IMG/VR virus record: IMGVR_UViG_3300018059_000036 | Span: 1-25,585 of that record | Reading direction: 5' to 3' (one strand) | From: a virus | Length of the DNA: 25,585 nt | Part shown: positions 23,043 to 25,585 of the stretch, piece after piece | Numbering within the stretch: the first letter of the stretch is position 1 | How the letters are laid out: the number at the start of each line of letters is the position of its first letter | Program-made: the position numbers and the translations under genes | Notes under the pieces: generated by a model | Databases searched by the model: none | What the model saw: only the letters and a program-made list of their open reading frames with translations | What the model was told of the DNA's origin: nothing

Positions 23043-23101
23043 CCGAACCCTGATCGATATACCATTTTTACTTTCGATATACAGGGTTCGGATTTTTTTT
23101 T
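23043..23101 (+). promoter_or_regulatory. inverted repeat with two direct TCGATATAC repeats upstream of integrase
   Basis: CCGAACCCTG (23043-23052) pairs with CAGGGTTCGG (23082-23091), and a run of nine T residues follows at 23093-23101. Inside are two identical TCGATATAC elements at 23054-23062 and 23074-23082, 20 bases apart. It could be a rightward terminator, the integrase control region with repeated operators, or arm sites for recombination. No rightward gene ends here, so a regulatory or att role is more likely. Confidence 0.55.
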
Positions 23102-23207
23102 ATTCCAGGAAGCCTCCAGATGTGTAGGGGTTGGTGGGGTTGATTTTGGAACCTGCCCCTGCATGGTCGGCCAAATGAGCCATCCATGCAAGGTGTGACA
23201 GGTTTTG

Positions 23208-23249
23208 TCGGGGTGCCGAGATTTGAACTCGGGACCTCACGGACCCGAA
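23208..23249. other. putative phage attachment site (attP) region
   Basis: The identity block with a host tRNA-Pro gene probably spans anticodon loop to the 3' end. It lies about 185 bases upstream of the integrase start. Because phage-like genes flank it on both sides, the simplest reading is attP in the circular or virion form. The exact core cannot be set without the host attB sequence. The remaining DNA between the integrase start and the next gene (23023-23358) holds this fragment, the 23043-23101 inverted repeat and an imperfect GCATGG...CCATGC hairpin at about 23159-23190. No further gene is seen. Confidence 0.55.
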
Positions 23250-23254
23250 CCAAG
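23208..23254 (-). tRNA. tRNA-Pro(CGG) 3' fragment, putative att core
   Basis: Reading the minus strand, bases 23254 to 23208 form an anticodon arm (CTTGG, loop TTCGGGT with anticodon CGG at 34-36, CCGTG), a variable loop AGGTC, a perfect T-arm (CCGAG, TTCAAAT, CTCGG), acceptor CACCCCG and discriminator A. The acceptor 5' strand and D-stem are absent, though AGTCCGGTA just upstream resembles a D-loop. The anticodon stem has one U-U mismatch (28-42) and one G-U pair. CCA is not encoded. The gene is not functional by itself. Integrases commonly use the 3' half of a tRNA gene, so this is the expected form of an attachment site. Confidence 0.8.
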
Positions 23255-23358
23255 TACCGGACTGGGGCAACCTGGGATACCTTTTGATGGGAAATACGGG
23301 AGCTATGTCATGTGCGGTGATGCGATACATTTGGTCATTGATTATTGTTATTGAAGCG

Positions 23359-23939
23359 TCATGGTGTGCTGATGAAGACCCATGTGCCACAGCCATTGAA
23401 TTCAACCTGGAAGGCGTTCGGGGGGATGTAGGCCGTACCACCGGCTTGCCCGAAGTGGTTATTGATGATGTCGCCATTGGGTTTGGTGACTCCCCAATAA
23501 CAAGAATCAGCTGTGCCGTCCGAGCGCCATATCCCAGGTGCGATATCGACATTGACGAGATAGAAACCGTCCTCTTTATCAGATCGAAGTTCCTGGAGTG
23601 CCTGCGCTGTGGATGTTTGTTCCCGGTTCGGTGTGGCCGTGGGCGGAAGTGGTGTGTTTGTGATCGTTGATGTGAAGGTGTCGTTGGCGTATATTGGGGT
23701 GTGGCCGTGAAGGTTTGTGTGACGATCTGCGTAATGATCCAAGGAGTCTGAGTGGCCGCCTCGGTGGGTGTTTTTTGCGCCAACGGAATCACAGCTGGAG
23801 TGGGAGAGTCGGCGGCGCGAGATGGCGGCCTGATCAACAGCACCAACGATTGACATGCACAACAAAGGGTTATCAAGGCAAAGACTGATATGAATATCTT
23901 GCCTGTACGGATCTGCCAGAATTGTCTAATCTCGTTCAT
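23359..23939 (-). pseudogene. frameshifted exported protein with Thr/Pro linker and C-terminal domain
   Basis: Two reading frames join into one recognisable protein. From ATG 23939 the first frame gives MNEIRQFWQIRTGKIFISVF, a hydrophobic export or anchor segment (ALITLCCACQSLVLLI) and a linker (TPTEAATQTPWIITQIVTQT, then FTATPQYTPT). Near 23670-23690 the coding signal moves to the other frame, which continues the linker (ITNTPLPPTATPNREQT) and a C-terminal domain (DGFYLVNVDIAPGIWRSDGT, SCYWGVTKPNGDII, FNGCGTWVFI). That domain type recurs in secreted actinobacterial and Chloroflexi proteins. A one-base loss or sequencing error is likely. It is last in the repressor operon. Confidence 0.65.
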
Positions 23940-23952
23940 GATGCCCCTTTCT

Positions 23953-24147
23953 TTAGAGCCAATGGGTAGTTACCTTTTCCCTGCCCTCCCCCGAAAGAAG
24001 AGGCAAAGCGCGAGCAACCCAATGGACTTGCAAATAAAACTCGTTGTGCATGCGCCGGCGAAAGCCGACCCAGGCGATGTAGCGCTTGATCTGGAGCCTG
24101 TCGGCGGGATGGATTAGTCTCAATTCGGTGTAGATCTCTTCGAACAT
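23953..24147 (-). CDS. 64-residue small protein of the immunity operon
   Basis: ATG 24147 is preceded by AAAGGATTAAGA on the minus strand, a good ribosome binding site, and the gene starts 2 bases after the previous stop. The product (MFEEIYTELRLIHPADRLQI, KRYIAWVGFRRRMHNEFYLQ, VHWVARALPLL) is basic and helical, with aromatic residues. No signal peptide and no membrane-length hydrophobic run is seen. The alternative frame (23936-24172) is Pro/Arg-rich and less protein-like. No family is recognised. Confidence 0.6.
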   Translation of the reverse strand: MFEEIYTELRLIHPADRLQIKRYIAWVGFRRRMHNEFYLQVHWVARALPLLSGEGREKVTTHWL

Positions 24148-24149
24148 TC

Positions 24150-24338
24150 TTAATCCTTTTTGAGTCTGGCAAGACGTTCCTTATCGGTGGCGAGCATGAA
24201 ACCCAGGGGGACCACGATCAAGAGCAGATAACCAAATTCGCCGATGGCGCTGAGCAATGCCGGGAAAAGAATCATGGAGACAAACAGCACCCCGAAGGCC
24301 AGCAAGAATATCTTTTCACGGCGGGTGAAGAGGTTCAT
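24150..24338 (-). CDS. two-helix small membrane protein
   Basis: The 62-residue protein starts at ATG 24338 behind GGAGCTAGT and overlaps the previous stop (ATGA). It has a basic N-terminus (MNLFTRREK), two hydrophobic helices (IFLLAFGVLFVSMILFPALL, FGYLLLIVVPLGFML) and a charged C-terminus (ATDKERLARLKKD). The hairpin topology, with both ends inside, fits a small inner-membrane protein. Its place in a repressor-linked operon makes a superinfection-exclusion or envelope-modifying role possible, but nothing in the sequence proves it. Confidence 0.65.
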   Translation of the reverse strand: MNLFTRREKIFLLAFGVLFVSMILFPALLSAIGEFGYLLLIVVPLGFMLATDKERLARLKKD

Positions 24339-24592
24339 ACTAGCTCCACTGTAATTTCGACACACATATTGCTTGATGTGATTGGTGAATCGTCTTCCTT
24401 TTTGGTTGGAAATTCTTCTATAGCAATAACTCTAAACCTAGATAATCCTTTTTGATCTTTCAAATATTGAGAAAGATTAAGAATTGATCCAATCGAAGGA
24501 GGTATTGCATTGGAAAAATATTCAGCAATCAAATTTCTTTTCCCTGCATTTTTTTGATAGACCAGATACTCATAAACAAACTCAGGATTCAT
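24335..24592 (-). CDS. 85-residue protein translated with the repressor
   Basis: The start ATG 24592 overlaps the repressor stop (ATGA), so the two are probably made together. The product shows a helical N-terminus (MNPEFVYEYLVYQKNAGKRN), a middle (AIPPSIGSILNLSQYLKDQK) and a C-terminal strand region (RFRVIAIEEFPTKK, NMCVEITVELV). It has no HTH motif or membrane segment. Its base composition is more AT-rich than the late genes, as is the rest of this operon. No family is recognised. A partner of the repressor or an antirepressor-like function is speculation. Confidence 0.6.
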   Translation of the reverse strand: MNPEFVYEYLVYQKNAGKRNLIAEYFSNAIPPSIGSILNLSQYLKDQKGLSRFRVIAIEEFPTKKEDDSPITSSNMCVEITVELV

Positions 24593-25017
24593 TTGTTCTT
24601 TTCGCGTAAGTTGCGCTTCATACGGATGTAGGCCAACACTTCGCGCTGGTCGGCCTTGTTCAACTTGGCGATCTCATGCAGGATCTGTTCCATCTCTTCA
24701 TCAATGTTGATGGCAGGGGGAAGTTGACCAGCTAAACGAGAGAGATATTCAGGGGGATAGCCGAAAACCGCAGAAATTCTCACTAGTATCCTTTCATCTG
24801 GATTTGCGCGCCGCCTACTTTCGTAGTCGTTGATCGTTTGACGTGAGACCTCTGCTTTTCGTGCGAGATCGGATTGAGACCATTCTCGTTTCTCACGTTC
24901 AGTAATTATCCAATCAACCCATGCAAATGGTTCGGTTTTGTTTTTGTCCATGCTTGCGTACATTATGTCACTGATTGTTTCAAGGGTGGCTGTCAGTTTG
25001 TATGCAGCCCTTGACAT
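24589..25017 (-). CDS. XRE-family HTH repressor
   Basis: The 142-residue protein has an HTH at about residues 46-67 (WSQSDLARKAEVSRQTINDY), with the standard pattern of a Cro/C1-type domain and a following helix (ERILVRISAVFGYPPEYLSR). The C-terminal part is helical (EEMEQILHEIAKLNKADQRE) and could mediate dimerisation. No S24 peptidase domain is present, so it lacks RecA-stimulated self-cleavage. The start at 25017 lies next to two TATAAT boxes, giving a very short leader; ATG 24951 is an alternative start without the first 22 residues. It likely maintains lysogeny and controls divergent plus-strand genes. Confidence 0.8.
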   Translation of the reverse strand: MSRAAYKLTATLETISDIMYASMDKNKTEPFAWVDWIITEREKREWSQSDLARKAEVSRQTINDYESRRRANPDERILVRISAVFGYPPEYLSRLAGQLPPAINIDEEMEQILHEIAKLNKADQREVLAYIRMKRNLREKNK

Positions 25018-25120
25018 CCCAATATGATTATAGTATTATATCGGTTGTCTGTAGTCGCAGTCGAAATGACAGCAAGTGCGTAACTAAATCACATTCATTC
25101 AGTCATGATGGAGAAGCCAG
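25018..25120. promoter_or_regulatory. divergent control region between repressor and early genes
   Basis: The 103-base gap between the minus-strand repressor and the plus-strand ribbon-helix-helix gene is AT-rich next to the repressor. TATAAT occurs twice on the minus strand (25032-25027 and 25040-25035), suggesting repressor promoters with a very short or absent 5' leader. AGTCG is repeated directly at 25053-25057 and 25059-25063, and CTGT and ACAG half-sites flank that area. I cannot fix operators or a plus-strand promoter by eye. Confidence 0.5.
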
Positions 25121-25363
25121 ATGAACGAAGAGAAGAAAGAGATCAAGAAGACGCAGGCTTACACCCTGAGCCCATCAAAAATCGCCTGGCTGCGCCAGCG
25201 TGCAATGCAAGAATCGTCCCCTGAAAAGACCGTCTCGGCCAGCGCCGTCCTGGAACGGATCATCGATGAAGCGATGGTACGAAACGCAAAACAACTCGCC
25301 TTACCCATCCCCCAACCCAAAGAAAAAAAAAGAAGCTCAAGCCTTGAGGCCGTGGCTGCCTAG
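25121..25363 (+). CDS. ribbon-helix-helix-like DNA-binding protein
   Basis: The 80-residue protein starts at ATG 25121 with GGAG upstream. The segment TQAYTLSPSKIAWLRQRAMQ followed by SASAVLERIIDEAMV has the strand-helix-helix spacing of Arc/CopG-like regulators, and the C-terminus is basic (KEKKRSSSLE). It diverges from the repressor, as expected of an early regulator (a Cro-like or Arc-like role), or it may accompany the recombinase-like gene that follows. The family call is by pattern only. Confidence 0.6.
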   Translation: MNEEKKEIKKTQAYTLSPSKIAWLRQRAMQESSPEKTVSASAVLERIIDEAMVRNAKQLALPIPQPKEKKRSSSLEAVAA

Positions 25364-25372
25364 GACTATATC

Positions 25373-25585
25373 ATGACTACTTTCAACTGGCGCGTCGCCT
25401 CTCCGAATACCTTGCGAGCCTACCTGACCGCGATGAAGGAATTCGAGACGGTCACGGGTAGGCGCGTGGATCGAGCCGACGTGGTGAGCATCGAAACGTA
25501 CCGCGCTTCGATGGAAGTGCGCGGGCTGAGCCGGAATACGATCAGATGCCGGCTGTCGGCGGTCTCGATCGTGAGCGGCGTGAAG
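25373..25585 (+). CDS. N-terminus of a second tyrosine recombinase-like protein (partial)
   Basis: From ATG 25373 the frame stays open to the end of the window (71 codons). The sequence contains ASPNTLRAYLTAMKEFETVT, then RADVVSIETYRASMEVRGLS and SRNTIRCRLSAVSIVSGV. This has the pattern of the SAM-like core-binding domain of XerC/D-type recombinases (xxSxxTLRxYxxxLxxFxxxxG...xxAxxYxxxLxxxGLSxxTIxxRLSAVxxxY). The catalytic half lies outside the window, so activity cannot be judged. It begins 9 bases after the RHH-like gene and no strong ribosome binding site is visible. It would be the second such enzyme in this phage. Confidence 0.6.
   Translation, partial: MTTFNWRVASPNTLRAYLTAMKEFETVTGRRVDRADVVSIETYRASMEVRGLSRNTIRCRLSAVSIVSGVK

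Noticed and set aside
23043-23101. Simple rho-independent terminator
   Set aside because: The stem plus T-run fits, but the loop is long (29 bases), no rightward gene ends nearby, and two exact direct repeats lie in the loop, so a regulatory or att role was preferred while termination remains possible.
23284-23670. 128-codon plus-strand frame opposite the secreted protein
   Set aside because: The minus strand carries a recognisable exported protein domain here; the plus frame does not resemble a known protein.

Overview
The window looks like most of the structural half, plus the lysogeny region, of a temperate tailed phage of siphovirus type. It contains terminase, portal, HK97-type capsid, a tail tube, an 868-residue tape measure with distal tail proteins, and no sheath. 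The host is probably a Chloroflexi (Anaerolineae-like) bacterium. That rests on two exported proteins with Thr/Pro-rich linkers rich in TPT/TAT repeats, typical of that phylum, and on general composition; it is an inference and not a proof.

Layout. Positions 1-3456 (+) carry a partial unknown gene and accessory or adhesin-type virion proteins: a LamG-like lectin fold, a tail-fibre protein with an inserted domain, and a protein made of about 13 Gly/Ala-rich 20-residue repeats. Positions 3481-8303 (+) carry the packaging and head-entry module: small and large terminase, portal, Mu gpF-like head protein and small ORFs, ending at a terminator (8438-8461). A hairpin-rich leader (8462-8566) precedes the capsid and tail operon: scaffold, decoration protein, major capsid, head-tail connectors, tail terminator, tail tube, a secreted Thr/Pro-rich protein of unknown role, two tail-assembly chaperone ORFs, tape measure, distal tail, minor tail/receptor protein, tail hub, collar-domain fibre and a small conserved protein. 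The late operon ends at about 22020. Two genes (8172-8303 and 14984-15160) are very short and easily missed.

A minus-strand tyrosine integrase (22093-23022) converges on the late operon. About 190 bp upstream of its start is the 3' part of a tRNA-Pro(CGG) gene, a likely attachment-site core. Beyond it, a leftward operon starts with an XRE-type repressor (25017) and continues through four small genes, several with 4-nt ATGA overlaps: an 85-aa protein, a two-helix membrane protein, a 64-aa protein and a frameshifted secreted protein. This is the kind of operon expressed in a lysogen. On the plus strand a ribbon-helix-helix-like protein and the start of a second tyrosine recombinase-like gene diverge from the repressor. 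Phage-like genes on both sides of the tRNA fragment suggest the sequence is the circular or virion (attP) form and not an integrated end.

I see no recognisable endolysin, holin or replication genes; they presumably lie outside the window. I did not identify a wholly new system with confidence. The best candidates for novelty are the repressor-linked small-protein operon, the secreted protein inside the tail operon, the 20-residue-repeat virion protein and the RNA hairpins that span stop and start codons.
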